From NCBI GenBank assembly GCA_010909165.1, contig MU008214.1, positions 1-64,000 on the forward strand: a DNA stretch of 64,000 nucleotides, read 5' to 3'. Source of the DNA: Anthoceros angustus. Taxonomy: Eukaryota; Streptophyta; Anthocerotopsida; Anthocerotales; Anthocerotaceae. The stretch's first letter is position 1; the number at the start of each line of letters is the position of its first letter. A program made the position numbers and the translations under genes. Positions 24,401 through 36,058 of the stretch are shown piece by piece. Below the pieces are notes generated by a model. The model did not search any database. It saw only the letters and a list, made by a program, of their open reading frames with translations, and was not told the DNA's origin.

Positions 24401-25460
24401 CAAACCCATTTGAATAACCTAATCCCGAGCCCCAAACCAACCGAGGTTCGCCATTCGCCGCCCCCCTCAACCAAACCTAGTCACTGTTCCAAACCTACCC
24501 ATGCAACACCTAAGAACCTCCGGCGGCGGGCGTCCGCCGCCAATCAAATCACGCCATGCACACTTCTCAAACATCGCCCTAACTCTAGACTATTTAGGCG
24601 CCTCATTCTTCCTCTATCACCCATCACCGCCCGGGCTGCTTTCTCTCTACCGCCACCACGCCGCCTTGCGGTTTCTCCTAGCCTCACCGCCCCAGCTTAG
24701 CTGGTGGTTCCTTTCACCCTACCACCCACCACGCCTGCTGGTTCTTCTACTACGCCCCTCTTGCCCGCCGGTGACATCTAGTCCTTGCCACCTCGTGGCA
24801 GGCTCTGCTCTTCACCTACACTCACATTGCCTTTCACTTTGTTTTTCTCGTAGTGATGTTTTCCCTCTCTCGTTATCTTTGGGTTCGCACACGTGCTCGA
24901 GCAAGTTGTCGCTCAGGCTACTCGCCGTAAGTAAACCTTGTGCTTTCAACTTGTTTTTCGATCTCAACGCCTTTCTTTCCTTCATTTGATAGTCCGTTGT
25001 TCTGTGTGCTTTGTTTCGAGACACTCGCCATCTTTGCTTTTCCTTCACTTGTTTCGATTTGCAGACATACACGTCGACATCTGCTGTCGGTCACTCATGC
25101 CCGCCGTGTTCCTTCACTTTTGCCTTTTCCTCATGCTATACTCGTTGCCTTGCATATCGAAGTCCGCGGCATGCTTTATTGCATGCAACCGCGCTTGTGC
25201 TTTGCTTCGTGAGCACCTGTTTGTCTCGATTCTTAGCGGCTTGATTGGGTGTATATCCGAGGCACTCACTTTCGGACTTTACAAACTTCATCCCGTGGTT
25301 CCAAGAAGTTCTTTATTGGGCGTAGTTATGTTTCGCTTCGCGAGTTGCTCAGCCGACGCATGTGTTGCAGCGCGCAATTGCATGTTCTCGTTCTTTGAGT
25401 GTAGCGATTCGCAACGCGTGAGTCACATGCCGCGGCTTGTTGCGGTGTAGAGCTTTTCTG
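24400..25460 (+). other. Pyrimidine-rich segment, no supported gene
   Basis: Starting near 24.4 kb the plus strand changes to C/T-rich DNA. Open frames such as 24,501-24,989 and 24,938-25,450 give Leu/Ser/Cys/His-rich products without domains. It directly precedes the exon-like pieces at 25.5 kb, so it may be a promoter or leader of that element. Confidence 0.35.
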
Positions 25461-25496
25461 TTATCATCACAAGTCCCTTGGGTTTGCATCGAAAAT

Positions 25497-27320
25497 GGAT
25501 TTTACGTTCGATGCGGGAACAAACAATTGGCTCGCGTGGCGGGAAGTTGATAAAGTAATTTGCCCTTGCTCAACCCGTTCTTTGTTTGCGATTTTCATGT
25601 TCATGATTTGGCGCAGCTCTACGGTATTCTAATGGCTTTTGAATCGGGATGGAATCGAACGGAAGCAATAACGATTTTCAAATCCAAGAAGGTACTTGAT
25701 TGTATACATATTTTATTTTGATTTTACTTGATTCTTTACTTACTTTTCTTTTACTAATACTTGTTCAACCCCAGACGGAACTACAGCCACCACTGAGCGC
25801 ACTCGACAAATTACTTCCCACCCATGGGGATCCGGGATATGCTAACGCAGTTTGAACCACCACTGGAGATAAGAAAGATCGTAGAAAAAGGTATTCGGGA
25901 AAATGATTGCGTTAGTCATGTATGTTCTCGTTTGAGTCTAACAAAACCCGTGGGTTGCGTCCTCTGAGCACACAATGTTCTCTGTCATGGACAAACAAGA
26001 CCTTAAGCATCTTTGCGAGATGCCTTGATTGAATAAGATAAAGAAGGTAAGCACTTTTCTTTAATTCATCTAATTATGCTCAAATCCAAAATCTTAACCC
26101 TAAATTTATCTCTGCAGGATATCAAAAGAACCTTGAACAACGACAATTGGGTGAAACGTACACTTGTGGAAAGGTTTAATGGACAATTTCAATGCAAACA
26201 ATGTTGGAGGGATATCAAAGTTCAATCCAGCATCGAGGTAATCAAATTAATATTCATACCTTCTTTGCTTCATTGACCTTATAACTTGGCATTACGAATC
26301 TTTGGAAAACAAGGCCAAAAACATAAAGGACAAAGTCGATAAGATTGACAACAACATTGACAACGCAGCCATCTCCAATCGTATACAAAAGTATTAGGTA
26401 TATAATGTGCATTAATATGATTTTGGTTTAAGAAAGTAATGATTTTGGTTTTGATCGGGCAAAAAGAGAAAATTGATGACTTGAGGAGGATGGACCAACT
26501 TACGGGCCGTCACTTGAGTTCACCGAGTTTGGAAAGTGGATGAGCAATTTTCAATATCCACCACTTTTCAAGACTTTAAAGATAAGTATTCCGCACTTTG
26601 GGAGCATAGTCTAAAAGAGCAAGTACCCATCTTGAATGAAGATGGGTCCAACCCAACATTCGAGCAAAGATGACAAATCCAAGCAAGTAAGTCGATAACT
26701 TCTCTTTTCACTATTATTTTCATATAATTCTATGTAATGTAATTGCATTGAATGCGTAGATAGCAGCAATTGAAAATAAGGAGTTGAAAACGAGACTTGT
26801 TGTCTCTCATGGAAGAACCAGAGACAACTAAAAACATTCAAAAGGTACATCGTTTGAAAGGTAATATCCGCTTGCATTCCAAAAAATTCTAATGTTTATG
26901 TTTCTTGAACATACGATCACATTTCAGTGGGGAATCTTCACAAGACGTGTTTAACGCTTGTTTAAAAGGTATATGCAAAGAAAGATCTTCTCCGAATTGA
27001 AATGGAGGTAAATGACTAATTACTTTTACTTTTTGTTTGTAGTTATCGGAGAATCAAAACGAGTTGTTTTCACTCTTTGAGGTGAGTACTAAAGTTAAAA
27101 ATAGATAAGTTTTATATATGAATTCGACAATGGTTTAAATTGCGTAAATATTCTCGCTTGATGAAATATTCAAATGATAATACATTTATCTGGACCATAC
27201 AATCAGCAGCTCAAAAAGTACTATTCTGAAGAGACGGGACGACCAGAACCATATTACACTCCATCTACTCCAATAGAATATGTGTGATTGAACCAAAACT
27301 ATTTTGATTAGAGCCTAATT
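25497..27320 (+). pseudogene. Myb/SANT-like transposon accessory gene, exon remnants
   Basis: Short exon-like pieces separated by AT-rich intron-like DNA run along the plus strand: MDFTFDAGTNNWLAWREVDK from 25,497, AFESGWNRTEAITIFKSKK near 25,640, NDNWVKRTLVERFNGQFQCKQCWRDIK near 26,140, and a coiled-coil NKAKNIKDKVDKIDNNID near 26,310. The W...FNGQ...QCWRD pattern resembles a Myb/SANT-type DNA-binding unit, as used by accessory proteins of Harbinger-like DNA transposons. Several stops and frameshifts are present. Assignment is inference. Confidence 0.35.
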
Positions 27321-28500
27321 ACGACAGTGACAAAGATAATCCTTTTATTGTGTAAAAGGATTGAAAAAACGAAAATGATACGTAGTGAAGGGCAAGTTAC
27401 TGTAAGAGAGAGACAAATGACATATAAAGTAGGCACCCGTCTAAACAGATCATGACCTCGGCCCCGCCGGCCTCAGCCGAAAGGCGCTGCCTCGCCCGAC
27501 TTACGCCTTGCCAGGAACGGACGCACGTCAAGACGGCCCAGAACGGTCTCGGCCCACGGCCTCGACGTTCTCGGCCGTGGCGCCCAGCCCGTCCGTTCTC
27601 AATACATGATGCATAGGTTTGAGGCCCACCATGGTGTCATATTCTAGAATGACCAAGTCTTTGTTCGATTGGCCGCCCGACTGGGAAGTTAATGGGCTCT
27701 ATTTCGACACTTCCACTCGCCTTTTCCTAATACCATGCACACCCCTCAAGGGTCCATGAAACCGATGCTTACCGGTGCACACCCTACTTTTCAGGTGAAA
27801 TTATGCAGTGAACCACTGATTCCCAACCCATTGGAAACCCCCTTTGGTGTATATTGTACAGAAAACCCCCTTCCTGTATATTCACCCCCTTGCAACTTTA
27901 TCGTGTTTTGCTCAACTTAAGACCACTTTGAAGAGGTGTTGCAGCGGGTTTGGCGTCTTTGAGTCCTAACTGCTCTGCACTTTCCAGCAGATATCGGGGC
28001 TGAGTCATGGTAAGGATTCTTTTTTCTCTATTGCGCTGAATGTGTATTTCTAAGCAACTTTGCAAAGGTCCAAGGTCTGACATCTTGAATTTTTGTGCCA
28101 ACAGATTTGTGATCGAGGAGATAAAATCCAGGCTGTTGCTTGCAAGGATGAGGTCATCGACATAAACAGCTAAGTAACAGATTACATCATTCTTGATGTA
28201 TACGTATAAGTCACAAATTACTTTTTATAAAACCTAGAGCTCAACTCCTTGTCCGGTATCATTCCATTTCAAGGGATCGCTTAAGTCCATAGAGGCACTT
28301 AATTAGTTTGGCATAATCCTTGCGTTAACCTCATAACTGTGTGGCTTGCATGTAAAACTATCAAGGATTCCATGCAAGAAAGCCGTCTTCACATCAAGCA
28401 TCCCGAGCTCGTAGTCCTTGTACAGAACGCACACATGGTCGAAAAGTAGCAAGCTTGACGGCAGGAGCAAAGGTTTGAGGTAATCTAAATCTAATACATT
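26255..28500. repeat. 2.24-kb tandem duplication, unit 1
   Basis: Unit 1 corresponds to unit 2 at 28,500-30,725 at a constant offset near 2,240 bp. It joins the 3' part of the Myb/SANT-like remnants, a GC-rich patch (27,455-27,600), and a fragment of Copia reverse transcriptase read on the minus strand (27,898-28,500, including LKDAKPAATPLQSGLKLSKTR). Differences are mainly short gaps. Confidence 0.8.
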
Positions 28501-30725
28501 CATACCTTCTTTGCTTCTGCTTTGACCTTATAACTTGGCATTCTGAGAATCTTTGGAAAACAAAAATTTGTTGCAAAAACATAAAGGACAAAGTCGATAA
28601 GATTGACAACAACATTGACGCAGCCATCTCCAATCGTATACAAAAGTATTAGGTATATAATGTGCATTAATATGATTTGGTTTAAGAAATTAATGATTTT
28701 GGTTTTGATCGGGAAAAATTGATGACTTCAGGAGGATGGACCAACTTACGGGCCGTCACTTGAGTTCACCGAGTTTGGAAAGTGGATGAGCAATTTTCAA
28801 TATCCACCACTTTTCAAGACTTTAAAGATAAGTATTCGCACTTTGGGAGCATAGTCTAAAAGAGCAAGTGACCCATCTTGAATGAAGATGGGTCCAACCC
28901 AACATTCGAGCGATGCAGACAAATCCAAGCAAGTAAGCTCGATAACTTCTCTTTTCACTATTATTTTCATATAATTCTATGTATTATAATTATGCATTGA
29001 ATGCGAGAGATAGGGGCAACAATTGAAAATAAGGAGTTGAAAGCAAGACTTGTTGTCTCTCATGGAAGAACCGGAGACAACTAAAAACATTCAAAAGGTA
29101 CATCGTTTGAAAGGTAATATCCTTGCATTCCAAAAAATTCTAATGTTTATGTTTCTTGAACATACGATCACATTTCCGGTGTGGGGAATCTTCACAGACG
29201 TGTTTAACGCTTGCTTCGAAAAGGTATATGCAAAGAAAGATCTTCTCCGAATTGAAATGGAGGTAAATGACTAATTACTTTTACTTTTGTTTGTAGTTAT
29301 CGGAGAATCAAAGCGAGTTGTTTTCACTCTTTGAGGTGAGTACTAAAGTTAAAAATAGATAAGTTTTATATATGAATTCGACAATGGTTTAAATTGCGAA
29401 ATATTCTCGCTTGGATGAAATATTGAAATGATAATACATTTATCTGGACCATACAATCAGCAGCTCAAAAAGTACTATTACGAAGAGGCGGACGACGAAC
29501 CATATTACACTCCATCTACTCCAATAGAATATGTGTGATTTAACCAAAACTATTTTGATTAGAGCCTAATTACGACGTGTGATGATAATCCTTTTATTGT
29601 GTAAAAGGATTGAAAAAGCAGTAATCGTAGTGAAGGGCAATTCTTGTAAGAGAGAGAAATGACATATAAGCGGTGCCGTCTAAACAAGTTCACGGACCTC
29701 GGCTCCCGCCTCAGTCTGCGCGGTCGAGTTAGGCGTCTCGGCCCCGGACTCGGCGCTCCCTTTCGCCGAGAGCGGGCCGCGTCGGGCGCCACGGCCTAGA
29801 AGCGGTCTCGGCCTCACGGCCTCGGCGTTCTCGGCCCGTCGCCGCGTCCGTTCCACAATACATGATGCATAGGGTTTGAGGCCCACCATGGTGTCATATT
29901 CTAGAATGACCAAGTCTTTGTTCGATTGACCGCCCTGGGAAGTTAATGGGCTCTATTTCGACACTTCCACAAAGGTATGCCTTTTCCTAATACCATGCAC
30001 ACCCCTCAAGGGTCCATGAAACCGATGCTTACCGGTGCACACCCTACTTTTCAGTGTGAAATTGTACGCTGAACCACCATTCCCAACCCATCGAAACCCC
30101 TTTGGTGTATATTGTACGAAACCCTCAGATATTCACCCCTTGCAACTTTATCGTGTTTTGCTCAACTTAAGACCACTTTGAAGAGGTGTTGCAGCGGGTT
30201 TTGGCCTTGAGTCTGGCCTTCGCCTTCAAATGACGTCCAAAATTTGAGTCATGGTAAGGATTCTTTTTCTCTATTCGAATGTATTTCTAGCAACTTTGCA
30301 AAGGTCCAAGGTCGACATCTTGAATTTTTGTGCCTTGTGATTTGTGATCGAGGAGATAAAATCCAGTGTTGCAAGGATGAGGTCATCGACATAAATAATG
30401 GCTAACATGTGACACATCATTCTTGATGTATACGTATAAACTCGTCACAAATTACTTTTTATAAAACCTAGAGCTCGCAACTCCTTGTCCGATTGCATCA
30501 TTCCATTTCATTGCAATTTTGCTAAGTCCATAGAGGCACTTAATTAGTTTGCAAGCATAATCCTCCTTGCGTTAACCTCATAACGGTCATTGCATGTAAA
30601 TCTGTATCAAGGATTCCATGCAAGAAAGCCGTCTTCACATCAAGCATCCACGAGCTCGTAGTCCTTTGACAATCGCACACATTTAGAAAGTAGCAAGCTT
30701 GACGACAGGAGCAAAGGTTTCGAGG
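28500..30725. repeat. 2.24-kb tandem duplication, unit 2
   Basis: Second copy of 26,255-28,500. Its Copia part (30,140-30,725) is contiguous with the rest of the reverse transcriptase at 30,683-31,006, so this copy sits at the original junction and unit 1 is the extra copy. Confidence 0.8.
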
Positions 30726-31545
30726 TAATCTAAACGTGGAATTTGTGTGAAACCTCTAGCAACCAATCTGGCCTTGTATCCATCAAACGATCCATCCGCC
30801 TTGACCTTCAATTTAAAGACCCATTTACATGACATCAGTTTTCTGCCCTTGGGCAACTTTGCTAGTTCCCAAGTTCCATTCTCGATAAGAGAATCATATT
30901 CTGACTGGATTGCCTTTCTCCATTTCTTGTGATCAGGCCTGTTGAGAGCTTCCTCATAAGACTGTGGCTCTATGGGATCTAATGTTGTGGCAGCATAAGC
31001 CTTCACATGAGAAGACGTAATCCTGAAGTCTGGTGCATGATAGTAGTCAGGAGGTCGACGTTCACGTGTAGGGTAACGTCGGACAGGCTCTGGCTCAGGT
31101 TCAGCAGGAAGTACATCATCAACTTCCTCTAATTCCTCGTCAGTAGCATCCTGATCAGCATCAGCTGTTGCACCATCGACTGCTATCCCTGGTTGAGGAA
31201 TGTGATCCTGTAGATCTGTAGTGGCATTTCAGGTTGAATGTTGAATTCAGGTTGTTCTTCTCCTAATACTGCCTGATTGCCCCCTCCTGCAGGAGCATGT
31301 TCCTCAATAGGTGGAGTATGAGCAAGAGTGCCATGATCTGTCAGGTCATAGTAAGAGAGTTCAAAGGTTTCCTCACTGTCTTCAGGTTGGGGAACATGAG
31401 TGTGTGCTCCCACTGACGCCCAAGTACTTGTTTCATCAAATGTAACACTCCGAGTGTGGAAGACCACATATACACTAACCCCTCTCTGAAGTGTCGGGGT
31501 GAAAGATTTTTTTTTTTTTTTGTTTTGGGAGTGTTTGTATAGCAA
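30683..31545 (-). pseudogene. Copia reverse transcriptase, N-terminal part and connector
   Basis: The minus-strand frame 31,006-30,683 reads PQSYEEALNRPDHKKWRKAI, then ENGTWELAKLPKGRKLMSCKWVFKLK and YKARLVARGFTQ, ending in ETFAPVVKLATF: the hallmark opening of Copia RT (RVT_2). Upstream, 31,545-31,183 is the acidic linker between integrase and RT (TRSVTFDETSTW). RT continues into 30,140-30,680 in broken frames (MLDVKTAFLHGILD, LFADDLILAS-like pieces). Confidence 0.85.
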
Positions 31546-31549
31546 AGTG

Positions 31550-34500
31550 CTTTGAGAATCGCCTGGGTAAGGTCTTTTATACGAGAATGGTCCTTGGCCC
31601 TTGGGATAATAATTTTTTTTCTTTTTTTGAACCTTAGGTTTTTCGACCCCGGATAGGTAGGTCGGAGATATAGTCCTTGGGTTTTGGTGATTTTAGATAT
31701 AAGGAAGTGTCTATATATGTTAGGGGTGCCTACATCCCATGATTCGCGATCAAGCGGGGGTAGCAGTTCCACCACGGTGGCGAAGGGCAGACCGGGAGGA
31801 GTTTACAACCCTAGTGGCGGAGGCGGCGCAGGCAGTCGGGCCTGGCGAAGACGGACACACCCGGCCTGGTCGAATTTCGGCGTCGGAGGCGGGCTGCAGA
31901 CAAGGCGCATGCACTGGCGGAGTCTGTTTATTGTGGGTGGGACGCCAGCGTCGTCAGGCGGGCGGTGGCGGCGGAGGAAGGAAACCAGTATGGCGTAGGA
32001 GGAAAAAGCGGCAAGCGCCCAGCGCAAGAGTGGAGGAGGCGTGGTGTGTCCCTTTTTACCAGCGTTTGCGGGAGGTCGGGTTCTTTTCCTGGAGAAACAA
32101 GGAGAAAGGGAGATGGCGCCCCGAGCTGCGGCCGAAATTCCCACCATGCAGTGGCCCAACATGGACCACTGGAAGGTGAGGGCTGGCAGTCTGGTGCAGG
32201 AGCTGGGTCTGGGATTTATGGAGAAGAAATGGTGTTACGACAGCTCAGCATTGGTGCAAGAGTGCGCCCGGCAATTGAGAACCAAGTTGCAAGAGGGTGA
32301 CGCGAGGAAGAGGCCGCAAACCTGGGATTTGGGGCTCTTTCGAGCGGTGTATGGGCGAGAAGCATCAGAGGATGGAAGCTTAATTGACCCCAGGAAAGAA
32401 GACCACGAGGCTGCGGTGCTCATGAAACTGGAGAAGTGAGGTGAACAATGGATGGGTGACTCGCCAACTCGTGTCTGCTGGTGGGATTAGCCAAGTGGAT
32501 TTTGTGTTTCTGAGAGGAAGTTGGATCATATGGCGGACCACTTCTGGTCTTTCTTCATGAGGTGGTTAAAGGTACATCGATTGAGGCGGATGATCTTTGA
32601 AAGAGCTGTGAGGAGAGGCGAATTTGCTCTCCCTTCCCTCGGCCCTCCTTGATTTCACCTTTTCTAATTCATGTGTTCGCGCATTAGGGTGTCTAGCGGA
32701 GTTGGAAGGCTATGTCGCCCTTCATAGCGGAAACCGGTCGGGGAACTCAAGGTAGAGGAGGAGGAGTGTAAGGAGATTAGGGAAGGATTCCAGTGATTGG
32801 GAATCGCCTCCCTAGAAGATTCGGATGAAGGTGGGGAGGTTTCCAAGGGGGCGAAGCGGGCGGCGGCTGAGCAGGGGTCGGCGAAGAAGGAAGGGCGGAG
32901 AAGAGGAACCCACAGCCACACCTAGGGTCACGGTCGAAATCGGCGAGAGCAGTGAAGGAGGAGAAAATAAAGGAAGCGACAAGTTGTGCCCCTCGGTGCG
33001 GGGAGGTCGTGCCGCTAGGAGAGATTGGAGGCGGATGAGGAAGTAGTGGCAAACCAACCCCTAGAAGAAGAGGTTAGTTTCGATAGCCAAGTCCATGACA
33101 GCTCGGAACATTTTGGCGACATTTCACGACCGTCCGGTGAAGTGGACGGTGACACGCTCGCGTCGAGGTGTTGTGGAAGGGAATGGGCGCAGGGGCTGGT
33201 CGGGAATCTGCAGGCCACGGCCATGGCTCGGGGCGGATCTCCTCGACCAGGCGACCATGGCTCTCACAGGCGAGTGTGCGAGAGCAGGAAAAGTTGCTCA
33301 AGGAGAAGTTGGAGAGCCCGAAGGCGAGAACAAGGTGGCGGAGGCCTTGAGGCAGGGAATGCAGGCGGCCCTATGCAAGGCACAGGAGCAGCTAAGGCCA
33401 TGTCCACCCAACGGGAGGCCTTAGTGAATCAGGTCAAGGGGGCGCATGCCACAATCGAGGAGCTTCAAGATGAGGTCTCGCGAGCCCAGGAACAAATGGA
33501 AACAATGGCGCCTCTGGAGAAATTCAAGAAGCTGGCGGAGAGATATAAGCGAGAGAGAGATGAAGCTAGGGCCAGAGTCAAGAGAGAGGTGGCCAAACCA
33601 AGAAGGCGAGCCACGGCAACATGATGGCGGCCCCAGGTGGAAACTACCACCACGGTGGCTAAACCACCGTCGCGGAAGGAGGAACCGAGGTGGGGAAGTC
33701 CAGCGGAGGCGGGGTGGATCACGATCCCCATTCGAAGGCGGCGGCTCGGGATTGTCCACGGGAGAGGTAAGAACCTCTCGTAGAAGGCGTATTGTGCTAC
33801 GGCGTCGGATGAGGATGCTCATGTCACAGCCACCACGCATGGTGCTGCTCACTCTAAATGTGTATGTGGTTGTTGGGACGGGAGGCGAGAAACTATTGGT
33901 GCACATCTTGGCCGCCACAGGCGTTTACGATGGTTCTTAGAGCGAGGCGGGGCCTACCCCAAGTGGTGATCGAGGAAATGGCGGCGGAGGCAGGCGTGGA
34001 GGGAGGAGCACACGGTGTGGCTGTCCGGCGATGAGGCGGAATAACGGGCATAGGGCCTATAGGCGAGCGCCCATGGGAAGGCAAGCTGCAGCGTGGCAGT
34101 GAGGTGGAGGTTTTGGGGAGAATCGCTCGGATCGGGCGTGGCGCGAGGCGGGAACCCCACCCGGAGGCTAAGCGGCAACATGCGGGCCAGCTGATTTTAG
34201 GGCCGACATCATAGGCCGAGGCTTCTTTTGGGTAGGGGATAGGATGTTTTGAGGACCCGTGGGCTGTAGTTCACAGATTGGTAGGAGGCGCTCGTGGTAG
34301 TGGGCCATATTTTCTAGAACCTTTGGTAGGAGTGGTGGAAATCCACGGTGAATGTATAAGAGACCCTTGAGAGTCTCTCAGACAATTTCGGTGTGAACTT
34401 CCGTGTGTTGAAGCTATGCGAGGTTGGTTGGAGGCGTCGATCGGCATCAAACTCGTTCGATGCCGCCTTCTCGTCACAAGAAGGCGGGAAGATCCTGGAT

Positions 34501-35205
34501 GGTCGAGGCGGAGTGGCCAAGCTCACGCACAGGGTGTGGAAGGAGGTGGTGGCGGAAAAGAGGTAGGAATTGCCGCGGAAGGTTGAGGCGGGCGGAATCG
34601 CCCAAGCAGCCGGGTTTTCTTTCGATCCTCTTTCCCACGCCAGTGTGTTTTATTCCATGAGGAGAGTGCATGTGGCCCAAGGAGGGTCTGTGGCCCAAGG
34701 AGGGTGCATGTGGCCCGTGAGGAGAGGGAGAGTTCATTAGGAAGGGAAAGGTCCCGAAGGGTAGATGAGTCTTGTGTGAGGGATTGTGAGTGTGTGAGGG
34801 AAAATCGAAATCGTGGGGAGTGGAAGTGTGCGGTGGAATCGCGGAAATTCCTAGAGTGAGTGAGGTGTATATAGGTGTTTGTATGTCCATAGCCCCAAGT
34901 CTGCGCCAGAGCCGGTGACAAATAGACCCCGCGACGCGCGTTGGGACCCGCCACAGTGGTGAACCGACCACTGCGGTGGCGAGTCTACCACGGTGGTGGG
35001 TTTGGGTAGGGGTAATGGATAAGGTGGGGTAGTGAGCGGCGGTGTCTAGAATCCATAGATTGAACACCTTGACACAAAACCATTCCTTGGGATCGAATCC
35101 TAGGACTATAACGACATAGAGGGTAAATGTGGCCTCTTTGCGTCTTGGATGCAAAACCATTCCACACCGAGCATAGATGACTCCGGTTTGTGGGGACATC
35201 ATATA
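31550..35205. mobile_element. Insertion of unknown type inside the Copia element
   Basis: Copia coding stops at 35,205 (integrase side) and resumes at 31,545 (linker side), so the DNA between is inserted. It contains plus-strand gag-like frames (32,041-32,439: MDHWKVRAGSLVQELGLGFME...; coiled-coil EELQDEVSRAQEQMETMAPLEKFKKLAERYKRERDEAR near 33,450-33,590) and CCACCACGGTGG-type short palindromes near both ends (31,770 and 34,985). A T-run of about 16 lies at 31,508-31,524. It may be a retrotransposon without recognisable pol, but I cannot classify it. Confidence 0.45.
32041..32439 (+). CDS. Gag-like ORF in the inserted element
   Basis: A 132-codon frame, with the natural start probably at the ATG at 32,113 (MAPRAAAEIPTMQWPNMDHWKVR). 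It is helical and charged, ends in EDHEAAVLMKLEK, and is followed in another frame by HFWSFFMRWLKVHRLRRMIFERAVRRGEFALPSL, suggesting one longer protein interrupted by frameshifts. Resembles structural (gag-like) retroelement proteins in style only. Confidence 0.3.
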   Translation: MVCPFLPAFAGGRVLFLEKQGEREMAPRAAAEIPTMQWPNMDHWKVRAGSLVQELGLGFMEKKWCYDSSALVQECARQLRTKLQEGDARKRPQTWDLGLFRAVYGREASEDGSLIDPRKEDHEAAVLMKLEK

Positions 35206-35258
35206 GCTTGTAGCTTTAATCCCTCTCTGTATACTGACAGCAGCTTGCGTGCCTTATC

Positions 35259-36058
35259 GTGACTTATCCGTTTCATTTTAGGGATGAAGGCATATGCGAG
35301 GCAGAAGGTCCTCAAGTGTTGAATAGAGGGCTTCACCTTGCAAAGCCTCATAAGGAGTTTTGCCTTCAACTGCAGTGGTGGGTAACCTGTTCAGTAGAAA
35401 AGTTGAAGTCATCAAAGCCTCAGCCCAATAGGGTAGTGGCAAATGAGCATCATGTAACAATGAGGAGACCATCTCCTGCAATGTGAGGTTCAAGCGCTCT
35501 GCCACTCCATTCTGCTGTGGAGTGTATACGACGGTGAGTTGGCGTCCAATGCCTTCGTCTTTACAGAACTGCTGGAATTCATTAGATGTAAATTCCCGCC
35601 ATTATCGGATCTCGGTCTTGAGTTTTCTGTCCAACGCCGAATTTGATGTATTCCTTGAAGTAGGAGAAACATTCGCTTTTGTTCTTCGGATATAGGTGGT
35701 GACAAATGCTCTTGTCATCGTAAGCGTTAGAAAATAACGTCCACCTCCTATGGACGCTTGAGATAAGGGTCCACATAGGTCGATGTACAAGCTCAAGGAG
35801 ATCATCAAGACGATGAGGTGCTTTGTTCTTGAAGGCAGCTTGGTGTTTCTTCGACAACACACAAGCCTCACATAAAGGTATGGCAGTCAAAGGGCCAATA
35901 GGTCCATCTTGATACAGGTCACTCACAGCCAATTTTTGCAGCTTTGCCATGTGAGGGTGACCCAAGCGTGCATGCCACAACTTAGACTTTGATGTTTGTT
36001 GTGCAGATGCAAGTGAGACATCTTGTGTCAGGTGGGACTCTGCTACTCCACTGTGCAA
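35259..36058 (-). pseudogene. Copia integrase, frameshifted
   Basis: Minus strand 36,058-35,582 gives SKLWHARLGHPHMAKLQKLA and CEACVLSKKHQAAFKNK, the GAG-pre-integrase/HHCC zinc region. 35,505-35,259 gives MAERLNLTLQEMVSSLLHDAHLPLPYWAEALMTSTFLLNRLPT and the PYEALQGE region at the end of the catalytic core. The part between carries frameshifts and lacks an intact DDE core, so it is inactive. Confidence 0.85.

Noticed and set aside
23219-24409. Minus-strand ORFs rich in Phe, Leu, Cys and Val that resemble membrane proteins
   Set aside because: They mirror the A/C-rich plus strand; overlapping frames give the same kind of product.
24501-25450. Two plus-strand ORFs of 162 and 170 codons
   Set aside because: C/T-rich DNA gives Ser/Leu/Pro/Cys-rich translations in all frames; no domain.
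27898-28503. A second independent Copia element
   Set aside because: It is the duplicated copy of 30,140-30,725 within the 2.24-kb tandem unit.
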